Shown: one piece after another, positions 15,565-26,493 of the stretch
How the letters are laid out: each line of letters opens with the position of its first letter
Position numbering within the stretch: position 1 is the first letter of the stretch
Origin: Actinacidiphila guanduensis
GTDB taxonomy: Bacteria > Actinomycetota > Actinomycetes > Streptomycetales > Streptomycetaceae
NCBI RefSeq assembly: GCF_900103985.1
Contig: NZ_FNIE01000005.1
Span: forward strand, 310,001-374,000
Direction: 5' to 3'
Length of the DNA: 64,000 nucleotides
Translations under genes and position numbers: made by a program
Notes under the pieces: generated by a model
Told to the model about the DNA's origin: nothing
What the model saw: only the letters and a program-made list of their open reading frames with translations
Databases searched by the model: none

Positions 15565-17018
15565 TCCGCCGCCCCCGCTCCGTGCCCCGACCGCTGCGGT
15601 TCCTCGCCGACCCGGTAACGGTCGGCCTGCTGCCACAGTTCCGTCAGCCGGTCGCCCGGCCGTACTTCCGCCACGGTCCACCCCGCCTCGCGCAGCATCC
15701 GGATCGCCGCGTCGGTGGTGTCGGCGCTCTCGCCCGCCGGCTCGGCGCCGGCCGGCTCGACGGGCGTGCCCGTCTCCCGGGCCAGCCAGTAGTCGCTGTC
15801 CAGGACGAACGCGACCGCGCCGCCCGCCCGTTGCCGCATCCGGGCGATCTCGGCGGCCTGCTCCCGGTAGAGGTCGCCGAAGAAGCCCACCAGCATGCCC
15901 TCGCTGCCCGAGCGCAGCACGTCGTACGCCGCCGACAGCGACTCGCCGTCGGAGTGGTCCACCACCGCGAGGGTGTCCAGCAGCACCCCGGCCATGTCGC
16001 CGGAGTCGCCGGAGAAGCCCGCGGCGCCGTCCGGGCCCGGCACGCTGCTGCCGGTGTCGGTGAGCAGCCGCACCGCGTAGCCGCGCTCCAGCATGTGCGC
16101 GGCCACCGAGGCCGCGCCCGAGACCGCCCACTCGAAGGCCGAGTCGGGACCGGCCCCGAAGTAGGCGTCCCTACGGGTGTCCAGCAGCACCGTGCAGCGC
16201 GCCCGGTTGGGCTGCTCCTCGCGGCGCACCATCAGCTCGCCGTACTTGGCGGTGGAGCGCCAGTGCACCCGGCGCAGGTCGTCGCCGTGCCGGTAGCCGC
16301 GCGGGATCACGTCGTCGTCGCCGGCCAGGGCGAGCGCGCGGGTGCGGCTCTCGCCGTAGCCGGACGCCTCGCCGGCCAGCCGCACCGGCGGCAGCGGCTC
16401 CACCCGCGGCACCACGGTGAGGGTGTCGAACGCGCTGAAGGAGCGGGTGAGTTCGACCATCCCGAAGGGGTCGGTCAGCCGCAGTTGCAACGGGCCCAGC
16501 GGGTAGCGGCCGCGCAGGTCGGAGCGGACCCGGTAGGAGACCTCGCGGTGGCCACCCGGCTCCACCCGATCCAGCACGAACCGCGGCCGGGGGCCCAGCA
16601 CGTAGGGCACCCGGTCCTGGAGCATCAGCAGGCCGGTGGGCAGCCGCGAGACGTTGTCCACCCGCAGGTGCACCCGCGCCTCGGACATCGCCGGCACCCG
16701 CGAGGGGGCCAGCCGGCGCGAGCCGGCCACCCGGTAGCGGGTCCGGTAGAGCACGGCCACGCACACCAGCGGCAGCGCGGCCAGCAGCAGGCCCACCCGC
16801 AGCAGGTCGGGCTGGCCGAGCATGTAGGAGCACGCGGCGGCGGCCACGCCCGCGGCCACGAAGGAGCGGCCGCGGGTGGTCAGGCCGCCCATCGCCCGGC
16901 GGAAGCCGCCGGCGGCCCGCTCGCCGCCCGGCGATCCCGGCGGCCGGTCGCCGGCGGGCGGCGCCTGCGCGGGCCGGTCCGCGGGGGGCCGCGCCGGCCC
17001 CGGGGAGACCGTGGACAC
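15561..17018 (-). CDS. DUF58 / von Willebrand A-like membrane protein
   Basis: Middle gene of the moxR operon, 485 residues. After a Pro/Gly-rich start, two hydrophobic segments (RSFVAAGVAAAACSYMLG and LLRVGLLLAALPLVCVAVLY) anchor it. The DUF58 signature is clear: RGYRHGDDLRRVHWRSTAKYGELMVRREEQ (about residues 240-270), followed by a vWA-like half with VLLDTRRD. In MoxR systems this protein is the presumed metal-binding client or adaptor of the AAA+ ATPase. The GTG at 17018 directly abuts the moxR stop codon (17019-17021); a later ATG (MGGLTTRGRSF) would give a protein about 40 residues shorter and is possible, since the first 40 residues are low complexity. Confidence 0.87.
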   Translation of the reverse strand: MSTVSPGPARPPADRPAQAPPAGDRPPGSPGGERAAGGFRRAMGGLTTRGRSFVAAGVAAAACSYMLGQPDLLRVGLLLAALPLVCVAVLYRTRYRVAGSRRLAPSRVPAMSEARVHLRVDNVSRLPTGLLMLQDRVPYVLGPRPRFVLDRVEPGGHREVSYRVRSDLRGRYPLGPLQLRLTDPFGMVELTRSFSAFDTLTVVPRVEPLPPVRLAGEASGYGESRTRALALAGDDDVIPRGYRHGDDLRRVHWRSTAKYGELMVRREEQPNRARCTVLLDTRRDAYFGAGPDSAFEWAVSGAASVAAHMLERGYAVRLLTDTGSSVPGPDGAAGFSGDSGDMAGVLLDTLAVVDHSDGESLSAAYDVLRSGSEGMLVGFFGDLYREQAAEIARMRQRAGGAVAFVLDSDYWLARETGTPVEPAGAEPAGESADTTDAAIRMLREAGWTVAEVRPGDRLTELWQQADRYRVGEEPQRSGHGAGAAE

Positions 17019-18131
<1,113 letters not shown>

Positions 18132-18246
18132 CAAGTGCTCCTCGGCCTGTTCCCAGGAATTGCAGGGTTCCGTCGCAGGGTGCCGGCAAGGAGCGCGGCC
18201 CCCGGACCGGCCCTCCCCGGTTGCCAAGCGACCCGCGGTCGGCGGG

Positions 18247-18291
18247 ACGTGGCCCCCACGGTGCATTCTCTCCTCACGGGTGGGGCCACGT
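18247..18291 (-). terminator. terminator hairpin after the carbonic anhydrase gene
   Basis: Arms ACGTGGCCCC (18247-18256) and GGGGCCACGT (18282-18291), extended inward by CAC/GTG, with a loop of about 20 bases. It begins 14 bases past the minus-strand carbonic anhydrase stop and should insulate the moxR operon from that gene. Confidence 0.65.
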
Positions 18292-18304
18292 CACTCGCCT
18301 GCCG

Positions 18305-18868
18305 TTACTTGCTCGTGATTTCCCGGAGCAGGCCGGTGTGCACGTCGAAGACGAAGCCGCGCACGTCGTCGGTGTGGGCCAGGAACGGCGAGGTCCGCAC
18401 CCGGGCCATGGACTGCCGCACGTCCTGGTCGATGTCGGTGAACGCCTCCACCGCCCAGGTCGGGCGCTGGCCCACCTCCCGCTCCAGTTCGGTGCGGAAG
18501 TCCTCGGTGATGGTCTGCATGCCGCAATTGGTGTGGTGGATCAGCACGACCGAACGGGTGCCCAGGGCGCGCTGGCTGATGGCCAGGGAGCGGATGGTGT
18601 CGTCGGTGACCACCCCGCCCGCGTTGCGGATGGTGTGGCAGTCACCCAACTGGAGGCCGAGCGCCTTGTGCAGGTCGAGCCGGGCGTCCATGCAGGCGAC
18701 CACGGCCACCCGCAGTACCGGCGCGGCGCCCATGCCCGGGTCGGTGAATTCGGCGGCGTAGCTCGCGTTGGCGGCGACCAGGCGGTCGGTGACGGATGCG
18801 GTGGCGGTGCCGGTCGAGGCGCCCTCCACGGCGGGGGACTCCTCGGAGCCGCTGGCAGGTATCGACAT
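18305..18868 (-). CDS. beta-carbonic anhydrase
   Basis: Small beta-class carbonic anhydrase of 187 residues catalysing reversible hydration of CO2. The zinc ligands are visible: Cys59 in the C-x-D-x-R motif ([10 protein letters not shown]; Asp61 and Arg63 form the catalytic dyad), and His112 and Cys115 in HHTNCGM. The [10 protein letters not shown]-like segment ([18 protein letters not shown]) is also typical. The short form of about 165-190 residues is common in actinobacteria. ATG at 18868 is preceded by no strong ribosome site; GTG/ATG alternatives would extend a low-complexity N-terminus. It is divergent from mraZ across 120 bases, as in other streptomycetes. Confidence 0.9.
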   Translation of the reverse strand: MSIPASGSEESPAVEGASTGTATASVTDRLVAANASYAAEFTDPGMGAAPVLRVAVVACMDARLDLHKALGLQLGDCHTIRNAGGVVTDDTIRSLAISQRALGTRSVVLIHHTNCGMQTITEDFRTELEREVGQRPTWAVEAFTDIDQDVRQSMARVRTSPFLAHTDDVRGFVFDVHTGLLREITSK

Positions 18869-18926
18869 GTCTACGACGGTATCGGAGGCGGCGCGGGAAA
18901 GGGGGGCGCGCCGGGCCGGAGCGCCG

Positions 18927-18967
18927 TTGACCGTGGGGCAACGTGGAGTAAAGTGGCGCGAAGTGGT
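18927..18967 (+). promoter_or_regulatory. mraZ promoter overlapped by four MraZ-type boxes
   Basis: TTGACC (18927-18932) and TAAAGT (18949-18954) are spaced by 16 bases and form a good housekeeping-type promoter. Covering it are four GTGGN boxes at exact 10-base intervals: GTGGG 18933-18937, GTGGA 18943-18947, GTGGC 18953-18957, GTGGT 18963-18967. In other bacteria MraZ is known to bind clusters of TGGG-like boxes separated by 5 bases before its own gene, so the array is the probable autoregulatory operator of the dcw cluster. One helical turn of spacing fits one face of the DNA and the ring-shaped MraZ oligomer. Confidence 0.85.
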
Positions 18968-18988
18968 GCCGGCGGCGGGAGGTGTGCG

Positions 18989-19429
18989 GTGGACCTGGGC
19001 TTCCTGGGCACGTACACGCCGCGGCTGGACGACAAGAACCGGCTGGTGCTGCCGGCCCGGTTCCGCGAGCCGCTGGCCGGCGGGCTGGTCATCACCCGCG
19101 GGCACGAGCGGTGCCTGTGCGTGTGGCCGGTGGAGGGCTTCCGGGCCGCCACCGAGCAGCTGGCCGCCGCCCCGCTGACCTCCAAGGCCGCGCGTGACTA
19201 CTCCCGGGTGCTCTTCGCCGGCGCCCACGACGAGGTGCCCGACAAGCAGGGCCGGATCACCGTCCCGCAGCCCCTGCGGGAGTACGCGGGCCTGGTCCGC
19301 GACTGCGCGGTCATCGGCGCCAACACCCGGGTGGAGATCTGGGCGGCGGACGCCTGGGAGGCGTATCTGGCCGCCCAGGAAGACACCTTTTCGGCCCTGT
19401 CCCAGGAGGTTCCGACCGGATTACTGTGA
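18989..19429 (+). CDS. mraZ: transcriptional regulator MraZ, first gene of the dcw cluster
   Basis: AbrB-like DNA-binding protein of 146 residues (family about 140-150) that binds its own promoter. The tandem swapped-hairpin domains are recognisable: [24 protein letters not shown] (residues about 4-27) and the second copy [22 protein letters not shown] (about 83-104). The GTG start at 18989 follows GGGAGG (18977-18982) by 6 bases. Four GTGGN boxes lie in its promoter. rsmH follows after 175 bases, a gap with no feature I can name. It is the first gene of the cluster, as in most bacteria. Confidence 0.93.
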   Translation: MDLGFLGTYTPRLDDKNRLVLPARFREPLAGGLVITRGHERCLCVWPVEGFRAATEQLAAAPLTSKAARDYSRVLFAGAHDEVPDKQGRITVPQPLREYAGLVRDCAVIGANTRVEIWAADAWEAYLAAQEDTFSALSQEVPTGLL

Positions 19430-19604
19430 GCGCGGCCGACGGGCCCGCCCACCGCGCGCCACCTCGCCCCACCGCGGACGTACGACCCGGCCTCCTCCCG
19501 CTCCCCGGCCCAGCTGGCACCACTTCCCCGGTGCCAGAAGGGCCTCTGCCGAGCGGGCGGGGACCCGGTCCTGCGTCCCGGCCGCCCCCTGACATCGTGG
19601 AACC

Positions 19605-20588
19605 GTGAAACCAGGCCCCATGACCGACCCGTCCCCGACCCCGCAGCACGTCCCGGTGATGCTGCGCCGCTGCCTCGACCTCCTCGGGCCGGCGCTCGCC
19701 CTTCCGGGTGCCGTGGTGGTCGACGCCACCCTGGGCCTCGGCGGGCACAGCGAGGCGCTGCTCGCCACCTTCCCGTCCTGCCGGCTGATCGCCCTCGACC
19801 GCGACCCGGCCGCCCTGGACCTGGCCGGCAAGCGCCTGGCCCCCTTCGGCGACCGGGTCACCGCCGTCCACGCGGTCTACGACGAGCTGCCGCAGGTGCT
19901 CGCCCGGCTCGGGGTGCCCCGGGTGCAGGGCGTCCTGTTCGACCTCGGCGTGTCCTCCATGCAGCTGGACGAGGCCGACCGCGGCTTCGCCTACGCCCAG
20001 GACGCGCCGCTGGACATGCGGATGGACCAGTCGGTGGGCATCAGCGCCGCCGAGGTGCTCAACACGTACCCGCCCGGCGAACTGGTGCGCATCCTGCGCT
20101 CGTACGGCGAGGAGAAGTTCGCCCGCAAAATCGTGGAGGCGGTGGTCCGCGAGCGGGCCCGCGAGCCCTTCACCACCAGCGCCCGGCTGGTCGAGCTGAT
20201 CCGCGAGGCCCTGCCGCAGGCCGCCAAGCGCACCGGCGGCAACCCGGCCAAGCGCACCTTCCAGGCGCTGCGCATCGAGGTCAACGGCGAACTGCCGGTG
20301 CTGGAGCGGGCCGTACCCGCGGCCGTGGGCGCCCTCGCGGTCGGCGGCCGGATCGCCGTGCTGTCGTACCACTCGCTGGAGGACCGGCTGGTCAAGCAGG
20401 TGCTCGCGGCCGGCGCCGCGCACAGCGCCCCGCCGGGGCTGCCCGTGGTGCCCGAGCAGTACCAGCCGCGGCTGAAGCTGCTCACCCGCGGCGCCGAACT
20501 GCCGGGCGAGGACGAGATCGCCGAGAACCGCAGGGCGGCGCCGGCCCGGCTGCGGGCGGCGGAACGGATCAGGGAGGACGTGCGGTGA
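19605..20588 (+). CDS. rsmH: 16S rRNA (cytosine1402-N4)-methyltransferase RsmH
   Basis: SAM-dependent methyltransferase modifying C1402 of 16S rRNA at N4, 327 residues. Seen: [13 protein letters not shown] near the start, motif [17 protein letters not shown] (about 38-53), [34 protein letters not shown] (about 108-129) and the C-terminal [19 protein letters not shown], all RsmH hallmarks. GTG at 19605 is used here; an ATG at 19620 in the same frame is an alternative that loses five residues. The stop overlaps the ftsL start (GTGA, 20585-20588). Confidence 0.95.
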   Translation: MKPGPMTDPSPTPQHVPVMLRRCLDLLGPALALPGAVVVDATLGLGGHSEALLATFPSCRLIALDRDPAALDLAGKRLAPFGDRVTAVHAVYDELPQVLARLGVPRVQGVLFDLGVSSMQLDEADRGFAYAQDAPLDMRMDQSVGISAAEVLNTYPPGELVRILRSYGEEKFARKIVEAVVRERAREPFTTSARLVELIREALPQAAKRTGGNPAKRTFQALRIEVNGELPVLERAVPAAVGALAVGGRIAVLSYHSLEDRLVKQVLAAGAAHSAPPGLPVVPEQYQPRLKLLTRGAELPGEDEIAENRRAAPARLRAAERIREDVR

Positions 20589-21301
20589 GCGGGGGCAGCG
20601 GCGGGACCGGCGGGGGAGCGGGGCGTACGGGCGGGAGCGGCGGCGGCCCGGGCGGCCGCGGCGCCGGTGGTCCCGGCGGGCGGAGCCGGACGGCCGGCCT
20701 GGCCGCCCTGGGCGGGCGGTTGACCGCCGGGCGGTCCGCAACCGCCGCCCGTACCCCTTTCGTCGTCCTTGTCGTGACACTGCTCGCCGGGGGCCTGATC
20801 GCGCTGCTGCTGCTCAACTCCGCGGTGAACTCCGACTCCTTCAAGCTCGACAAGCTCCAGAACGACACCACGAGCTACACCGACGAGCAGCAGAAGCTCC
20901 AGCAGGAGGTCGACGGCTACTCCGCGCCCGGCTCCCTGGAGGAGCGGGCCCGCAAGCTCGGCATGGTGCCCGGCGGCGACCCGGCCTTCCTCGGCCCCGA
21001 CGGCAAGGTGCGCGGCAGCGCCTCCCCGGCCACCGCCCCGCCGGCCCCGCCCCCCACCACACCGCCCACCACACCGCCCGCGAGCCCGCCCGTCCCGACG
21101 GCGACCCCGCCCGGCGCGGTGACCGGCACGACCGGGGGTACGAGCACGGTGAGCGGCACGACCGGCACCGCGAACGGCACCACCACCGGCACCGCGACCA
21201 GTACGACGACCGGTACGACGACCGGCGCCCCGACCGGCACCGGCACCACGACTCCCCCCGCGGCCCCGCCGGCCGCGACCACCACGACCTCCGGCAGGTG
21301 A
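20585..21301 (+). CDS. ftsL: cell division protein FtsL with long Pro/Thr-rich outer tail
   Basis: Bitopic divisome protein of 238 residues. A basic, Gly-rich cytoplasmic part (1-56) leads to one transmembrane helix ([21 protein letters not shown], about 57-77), then a short coiled coil ([27 protein letters not shown], about 85-112) and ERARKLGMV, the FtsL signature that pairs with the FtsB/DivIC protein. The last 100 residues are low-complexity Pro/Thr ([10 protein letters not shown], then [14 protein letters not shown]), outside the cell. This tail is longer than in typical FtsL and is a candidate O-glycosylated or wall-spanning linker. GTG start overlaps rsmH; ftsI follows after 4 bases. 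Confidence 0.88.
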   Translation: MSGGSGGTGGGAGRTGGSGGGPGGRGAGGPGGRSRTAGLAALGGRLTAGRSATAARTPFVVLVVTLLAGGLIALLLLNSAVNSDSFKLDKLQNDTTSYTDEQQKLQQEVDGYSAPGSLEERARKLGMVPGGDPAFLGPDGKVRGSASPATAPPAPPPTTPPTTPPASPPVPTATPPGAVTGTTGGTSTVSGTTGTANGTTTGTATSTTTGTTTGAPTGTGTTTPPAAPPAATTTTSGR

Positions 21302-21305
21302 ACGT

Positions 21306-23369
21306 GTGACCCCTCGTGACGAGTCCGGCGCCCCGGACGGCGCCGACCGCCGGCGGCCGGCGCGGCCGCGTACGACCGCGGGGGGAGCGGCAGGGGGCGC
21401 GGGCAGAGCAGGAGGCGCCCGCGGCCCGGTACCGGGCCGGCAGCGCGGTCCCGCCCGCGGCCCGGCCCGCCCGGTGCGCCCCGCCGCCCGGGGCCGGGTG
21501 CCGCGCGCGGCCGGGCGCGTGATGCGCCTCGGCGCCGCCCGCCCCCGGCTGCGGCTGGTCGGCGCGGTGCTCACCGTGGTGATGGCCGTCTTCGTCGTAC
21601 GGCTGCTGCAGGTGCAGGCGGTGGACGCCTCCGCCTACGCCGCCAAGGCCGAGGTGAACCGCTGGGTCACCCACGAGGTCACCGCCGACCGCGGCACCAT
21701 CACCGACCGCGACGGGGTGGACCTCGCCACCACCGTGGACGCCTTCGACATCACGGCGGACCCGCTGATGTTCACCCCCGCCCAGGCCAAGGTGAACGAC
21801 GCCCCGCAGCAGGCCGCCCAGTTGCTCGCGCCCATCGTCGGCGGCGACCCCACGGCCATCGCCAAGCAGCTGGCCACCCCGCACTCGCGGTACCAGATCA
21901 TCGCCCACCAGCAGAGCCCGCAGGCGTGGAACCAGATCCAGGACCTGAAGTCCGCGCTGGCCGCCAAGGCCGCCGCGGGTGAGGGCGCCGACGTGCTCGC
22001 CGGGATCTTCAGCGTCCCGCACTCCAAGCGGGTCTACCCCGCGGGCGACCTCGCGGCCGGCGTCATCGGCTTCGTCAACAGCGACGGGCGCGGCGCCGGC
22101 GGCCTGGAGTCGATGCTGGACAAGGAACTCGCGGGCAGGAACGGCAAAATCCGCTACGCCCAGTCCGACGGCCGCCAGGTGCCCACCGCGGGCAGCCAGG
22201 AGCAGCCCGCCGTGCCCGGCACCGACATCCAGCTCACCCTGGACCGCGACATCCAGTGGGCCGCCCAGAACGCCATCACCCAGCAGGTGCAGAAGTCCAG
22301 GGCCGACCGCGGCTACGTCATCGTCCAGGACCCGCGCACCGGCCAGGTGCTCGCCATGGCCGACGCCCCCGGCTACGACCCCAACGACCTCGCCCACGCC
22401 GACCCGCAGGCCCTCGGCAACGCGGCCATGCAGGACGCCTACGAGCCCGGCAGCGTCAGCAAGCTGATGTCGATGGCCGCCATCATCGACACCGGCACCG
22501 CCACCCCCACCACCCGCGTCACTGTGCCCGGCACCCTGCCGCGCGCGGACCGGCTCTTCCACGACGACGTCGACCACGGCACCTGGTACCTCACGCTCAA
22601 CGGCGTGCTCGCCAAGTCCAGCAACATCGGCACCATCGAGGCCACCGGCCAGCTCGGCAGGACACAGGCCCAGGCGAACCAGGTGCTCTACTCCTACCTG
22701 CGCAAGTTCGGCATCGGGCAGCCCACCGGCATCGGCTTCCCCGGCGAGACCCCCGGCATCCTCGCCGAGCCGCAGGACTGGAACGCCTCCCAGCAGTACA
22801 CGATCCCCTTCGGCCAGGGCCTGTCGGTCAACGCCCTACAGGCCACCTCGGTCTACTCCACGATCGCCAACGGCGGGGTCCGGGTGGAGCCCAGCCTCAT
22901 CCGCGGCACCACCGGGCCCGACGGGCGGTTCGTGCCCGCCGACCCGCCGAAGAAGACCCGGGTGGTGAGCGCCAGGACGGCCAAGACCCTCTCGGAGATG
23001 CTGGAGTCGGTGGTCGGCAGCGAGCAGGGCACCGGCATCAACGCCCGGATCGCCGGATACCGCGTCGCCGGCAAGACCGGTACGGCCAACCGGGTGGACC
23101 CGAAGACCGGCCGCTACAAGGGCTACACCTCCTCCTTCCTCGGCTTCGCCCCCGCCGACGACCCGCGGGTGACGGTCTCCTGCGTCATCCAGAACCCCAC
23201 CAGGGGCAGCTACTTCGGCGGCGACATCTGCGGCCCGGTCTTCAAGCAGGTCATGCAGTTCGCCCTGAAGTCCCTGGGCGTGCCGCCCACCGGCAAGCCC
23301 GCGCCCAACCTGCCGGTCACCTTCGACCCCGGGCAGCCCGCCACCACCCCCGGCAAGCAGGTCGGATGA
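21306..23369 (+). CDS. ftsI: septal transpeptidase FtsI (class B PBP)
   Basis: Division-specific peptidoglycan transpeptidase of 687 residues. A basic Pro/Gly/Arg-rich tail (about 1-75) precedes the membrane anchor LRLVGAVLTVVMAVFVVRLLQVQ. The pedestal domain is about 115-300. The penicillin-binding motifs are Ser383-V-S-Lys386 (EPGSVSKLM), Ser438-Ser-Asn440 (KSSNIG) and Lys590-T-G (AGKTGTANR). No PASTA domain is visible. It cross-links septal murein made by FtsW. GTG start, 4 bases after ftsL; its stop overlaps the murE start (ATGA, 23366-23369). The cytoplasmic tail of about 75 residues is long, in keeping with the extended N-terminus of FtsW in this strain. Confidence 0.95.
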   Translation: MTPRDESGAPDGADRRRPARPRTTAGGAAGGAGRAGGARGPVPGRQRGPARGPARPVRPAARGRVPRAAGRVMRLGAARPRLRLVGAVLTVVMAVFVVRLLQVQAVDASAYAAKAEVNRWVTHEVTADRGTITDRDGVDLATTVDAFDITADPLMFTPAQAKVNDAPQQAAQLLAPIVGGDPTAIAKQLATPHSRYQIIAHQQSPQAWNQIQDLKSALAAKAAAGEGADVLAGIFSVPHSKRVYPAGDLAAGVIGFVNSDGRGAGGLESMLDKELAGRNGKIRYAQSDGRQVPTAGSQEQPAVPGTDIQLTLDRDIQWAAQNAITQQVQKSRADRGYVIVQDPRTGQVLAMADAPGYDPNDLAHADPQALGNAAMQDAYEPGSVSKLMSMAAIIDTGTATPTTRVTVPGTLPRADRLFHDDVDHGTWYLTLNGVLAKSSNIGTIEATGQLGRTQAQANQVLYSYLRKFGIGQPTGIGFPGETPGILAEPQDWNASQQYTIPFGQGLSVNALQATSVYSTIANGGVRVEPSLIRGTTGPDGRFVPADPPKKTRVVSARTAKTLSEMLESVVGSEQGTGINARIAGYRVAGKTGTANRVDPKTGRYKGYTSSFLGFAPADDPRVTVSCVIQNPTRGSYFGGDICGPVFKQVMQFALKSLGVPPTGKPAPNLPVTFDPGQPATTPGKQVG

Positions 23370-25084
23370 GCGCGCCGCACCGCGGCACCGGGCAGGCCGC
23401 GCCGACCCCCGCCGCCGACCGCCGCGCCCGGGAGCGGCGGCGCGACCCGCAGCGGGCGGGCCGGCGCCGTTTTGGCCCGGAGCCCGGCCCTCCGGGTAAC
23501 CTCACCGCCGTGCCCAACGCTGATCAATCCACCCTCAGACAGCCGGGCGCGCCGCGCCCGGCGCACGTGCGCCCCAAACCGCTGGCGGAACTCGCCGAGC
23601 GCCTCGGCGCCCCCGTGCCGGCCGCCGCGGGGACCACCGCGTCGCCCACGGTCACCGGCATCACCCATGACTCGCGTGCGGTGCGTCCCGGCGACCTGTA
23701 CGCGGCCCTGCCCGGCGCCCGCGCCCACGGCGCGGACTTCGCCGCCCAGGCCGCCGAGGCGGGCGCGGTCGCGGTGCTCACCGACCCGGCGGGCGCCGAG
23801 CGCGCCGCCGCCACCGGCCTGCCGGTGCTGGCCGTGGCCGACCCGCGGGCGCGGATGGGCGAACTCGCCGCCGCCGTCTACGACGAGCCGGGCCGCGGCA
23901 TGCTGCGCATCGGCGTCACCGGTACCTCCGGCAAGACCACCACCTCCTACCTGGTGGAGGGCGGCCTGCGGGCCGCCCACGGCTCCGGGCTGACCGGCCT
24001 GATCGGCACCGTGGAGACCCGCATCGGCGACGAGCGGACCAAGAGCGAGCGCACCACCCCCGAGGCCACCGACCTGCAGGCGCTCTTCGCGGTGATGCGC
24101 GAACGCGGCGTGGACGCCGTCGTGATGGAGGTCTCCAGCCACGCCCTGGTGCTCGGCCGGGTGGACGGCGCCGTCTACGACGTGGCCGTCTTCACCAACC
24201 TCAGCCCGGAGCACATGGAGTTCCACTCCGGCATGGAGGACTACTTCCAGGCCAAGGCCCAGCTGTTCACCCCCCGCCGCAGCAGGCTGGGCGTGGTCAA
24301 CCTCGACGACGCCTACGGCCGCCGGCTGGTCGCCGAGGCGGGCGTGCCGCTGGTGACCTACTCCGCCGCCGGCCGGCTGGACGCCGACTGGCGGGCCGAG
24401 GACATCGCCGCCGGGCTGATGGAGAGCCGCTTCACCGCGGTCGGCCCCAAGGGCGAGCGGGTGCAGGCGGTCTCGCCGCTGCCCGGGCCCTTCAACGTCG
24501 CCAACACCCTGGCCGCGCTCGCCGCCCTGGCCGCCGCCGGTCTCGACCCGCAGACCGCCGCCGACGGCATCGCGGCCGTGCCGGGCGTCCCCGGCCGCCT
24601 GGAGCGGGTGGACGCCGGCCAGCCGTACCTGGCCGTGGTGGACTACGCCCACAAGACCGACGCCGTGGAGTCGGTGCTCCGCGCCCTGCGCACCACCACC
24701 GCCGGCCGCATCCACGCGGTGCTGGGCTGCGGCGGCGACCGCGACGCCACCAAGCGCGGCCCGATGGGCGCCGCGGTGGCCCGGCTCGCCGACACCGCCG
24801 TGCTCACCTCCGACAACCCGCGCTCGGAGGACCCGCTGGCGATCCTGGCCGCGATGCTCCAGGGCGCCGTGGAGGTGCCCGCGGACCAGCGCGGCCACGT
24901 CGTCGTCGAACCCGACCGGGCCGCAGCGGTGGCCACGGCCGTCGCCCTCGCGCAGCCCGGGGACATCGTGCTGGTGGCCGGCAAGGGCCACGAGCAGGGC
25001 CAGGACATCGCCGGAGAGGTGCGCCCCTTCGACGACCGAGAGGTGCTGCGCGCCGCTATCGAGAAGGACCAGAAGCAACTGTGA
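23366..25084 (+). CDS. murE: UDP-MurNAc-tripeptide synthetase MurE (diaminopimelate type)
   Basis: ATP-dependent ligase that adds diaminopimelate to UDP-MurNAc-L-Ala-D-Glu. With the ATG at 23366 (ATGA overlap with ftsI) it has 572 residues: a low-complexity lead of about 50 residues, then the conserved NLTAVPNADQS, domain 1, and the central domain with GTSGKTTT (Lys190). Specificity motif D483-N-P-R486 (TSDNPRSEDP) indicates diaminopimelate rather than lysine, as expected for streptomycetes. The GTG at 23511 (VPNADQSTL) is an alternative start giving about 524 residues, the family's usual size. I favour the coupled ATG for translation but am not certain. The stop overlaps murF (GTGA, 25081-25084). 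Confidence 0.93.
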   Translation: MSAPHRGTGQAAPTPAADRRARERRRDPQRAGRRRFGPEPGPPGNLTAVPNADQSTLRQPGAPRPAHVRPKPLAELAERLGAPVPAAAGTTASPTVTGITHDSRAVRPGDLYAALPGARAHGADFAAQAAEAGAVAVLTDPAGAERAAATGLPVLAVADPRARMGELAAAVYDEPGRGMLRIGVTGTSGKTTTSYLVEGGLRAAHGSGLTGLIGTVETRIGDERTKSERTTPEATDLQALFAVMRERGVDAVVMEVSSHALVLGRVDGAVYDVAVFTNLSPEHMEFHSGMEDYFQAKAQLFTPRRSRLGVVNLDDAYGRRLVAEAGVPLVTYSAAGRLDADWRAEDIAAGLMESRFTAVGPKGERVQAVSPLPGPFNVANTLAALAALAAAGLDPQTAADGIAAVPGVPGRLERVDAGQPYLAVVDYAHKTDAVESVLRALRTTTAGRIHAVLGCGGDRDATKRGPMGAAVARLADTAVLTSDNPRSEDPLAILAAMLQGAVEVPADQRGHVVVEPDRAAAVATAVALAQPGDIVLVAGKGHEQGQDIAGEVRPFDDREVLRAAIEKDQKQL

Positions 25085-26493
25085 TCCCCCTCACCCTCGC
25101 CGAGGTCGCAACAGCGGTCGGCGGGAGCACGCACGACATACCGGACAGCGCGGTACGGGTCACCGGCCCTGTGGTCAGGGACTCCCGCGAGGTGGTGCCC
25201 GGCGCCCTGTTCGTCGCCTTCGCCGGCGCCCGCGCCGACGGCCACGACTTCGCCGCGGGGGCCGTCGCCGACGGCGCCGTGGCGGTCCTGGCGACCCGGC
25301 CGGTCGGCGTGCCCGCGATCGTCGTGGACGACGTCCAGGAGGCCCTGGGCCGCCTCGCCCGGCACGTCATCGAGCAACTGGGCGCCACCGTGATCGGGCT
25401 GACCGGCTCGGCGGGCAAGACCAGCACCAAGGACCTGCTCGCGCAGCTGCTCCAGCGCCTGGCGCCCACCGTGTGGACGCCCGGCTCGCTCAACAACGAG
25501 ATCGGGCTGCCGCTGACCGCGCTCAGCGCCGACCGCGAGACCCGCCACCTGGTGCTGGAGATGGGCGCCCGGGGCATCGGCCACATCCGCTACCTCACCG
25601 GCCTCACCCCGCCGCGGATCGGCCTGGTGCTCAACGTCGGCTCCGCGCACATCGGCGAGTTCGGCGGCCGCGAGCAGATCGCCCAGGCCAAGGGCGAACT
25701 CGTGGAGGCGCTGCCGGCCGAGGCCGAGGGCGGCATCGCCGTGCTCAACGCGGACGACCCGCTGGTAAGTGCCATGCGCACCCGAACCAAGGCGAAGGTG
25801 GTGACCTTCGGAGAGGCCCCGGAAGCGGACGTACGGGCGGAGAACGTGACGCTCAACGACCGCGGCCAAGCCGTCTTCACCCTGCAAACACCCTCCGGGT
25901 GCGCTGATGTGACCTTGCGCCTGTACGGTGAGCATCACGTGTCGAACGCGCTCGCCGCGGCCGCCGTCGCCAGTGAACTCGGCATGCCTGCCGGGGAGAT
26001 CGCCACCGCGCTCTGCGCGGCGGACTCGCTCTCGCACTGGCGCATGGAGGTCACCGAGCTGCCCGACGGCGTGACGGTCGTCAATGACGCCTACAACGCG
26101 AACCCCGAATCGATGAAGGCAGCCCTGCGCACGCTCGCGGCGATGGGCGGCCCGGCACAGGCTCGGGGGGGCCGTACGTGGGCTGTGCTGGGGGCGATGG
26201 CCGAGCTCGGCGAGCGGTCGCTCGCGGAGCACGACGCCGTGGGCCGGCTGGCCGTCCGGCTCAACGTCAGCAAGCTCGTGGCCGTCGGCGGCACCGAAGC
26301 CGCCTGGCTGCAAATGGGCGCCTATAACGAGGGTTCGTGGGGTGAGGAGTCGGTGCACGTGTCCGACGCGGAGGCGGCGATCGACCTGCTGCGCACACAA
26401 GTGCGGCCGGGAGACATCGTGCTGGTGAAGGCATCGAGGTCGGTCGGACTGGAGTCCGTCGCCCTGGCGCTGATCGAGGGTGCCGCTCGATGA
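25081..26493 (+). CDS. murF: UDP-MurNAc-pentapeptide synthetase MurF
   Basis: Ligase adding D-Ala-D-Ala to UDP-MurNAc-tripeptide, 470 residues. Seen: [14 protein letters not shown] (about 33-46) in the substrate domain, the ATP-binding [15 protein letters not shown] (Lys113), [14 protein letters not shown] (about 137-150), [35 protein letters not shown], and the C-terminal [15 protein letters not shown] with [16 protein letters not shown] at 25081 overlaps the murE stop; the murF stop overlaps the mraY start (26490-26493). Confidence 0.95.
   Translation: MIPLTLAEVATAVGGSTHDIPDSAVRVTGPVVRDSREVVPGALFVAFAGARADGHDFAAGAVADGAVAVLATRPVGVPAIVVDDVQEALGRLARHVIEQLGATVIGLTGSAGKTSTKDLLAQLLQRLAPTVWTPGSLNNEIGLPLTALSADRETRHLVLEMGARGIGHIRYLTGLTPPRIGLVLNVGSAHIGEFGGREQIAQAKGELVEALPAEAEGGIAVLNADDPLVSAMRTRTKAKVVTFGEAPEADVRAENVTLNDRGQAVFTLQTPSGCADVTLRLYGEHHVSNALAAAAVASELGMPAGEIATALCAADSLSHWRMEVTELPDGVTVVNDAYNANPESMKAALRTLAAMGGPAQARGGRTWAVLGAMAELGERSLAEHDAVGRLAVRLNVSKLVAVGGTEAAWLQMGAYNEGSWGEESVHVSDAEAAIDLLRTQVRPGDIVLVKASRSVGLESVALALIEGAAR

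Noticed and set aside
18933-18967. Regular repeats at mraZ considered as a mini CRISPR array
   Set aside because: Units are only 5 bases with 5-base gaps; they match MraZ operator geometry, and no cas gene is present.
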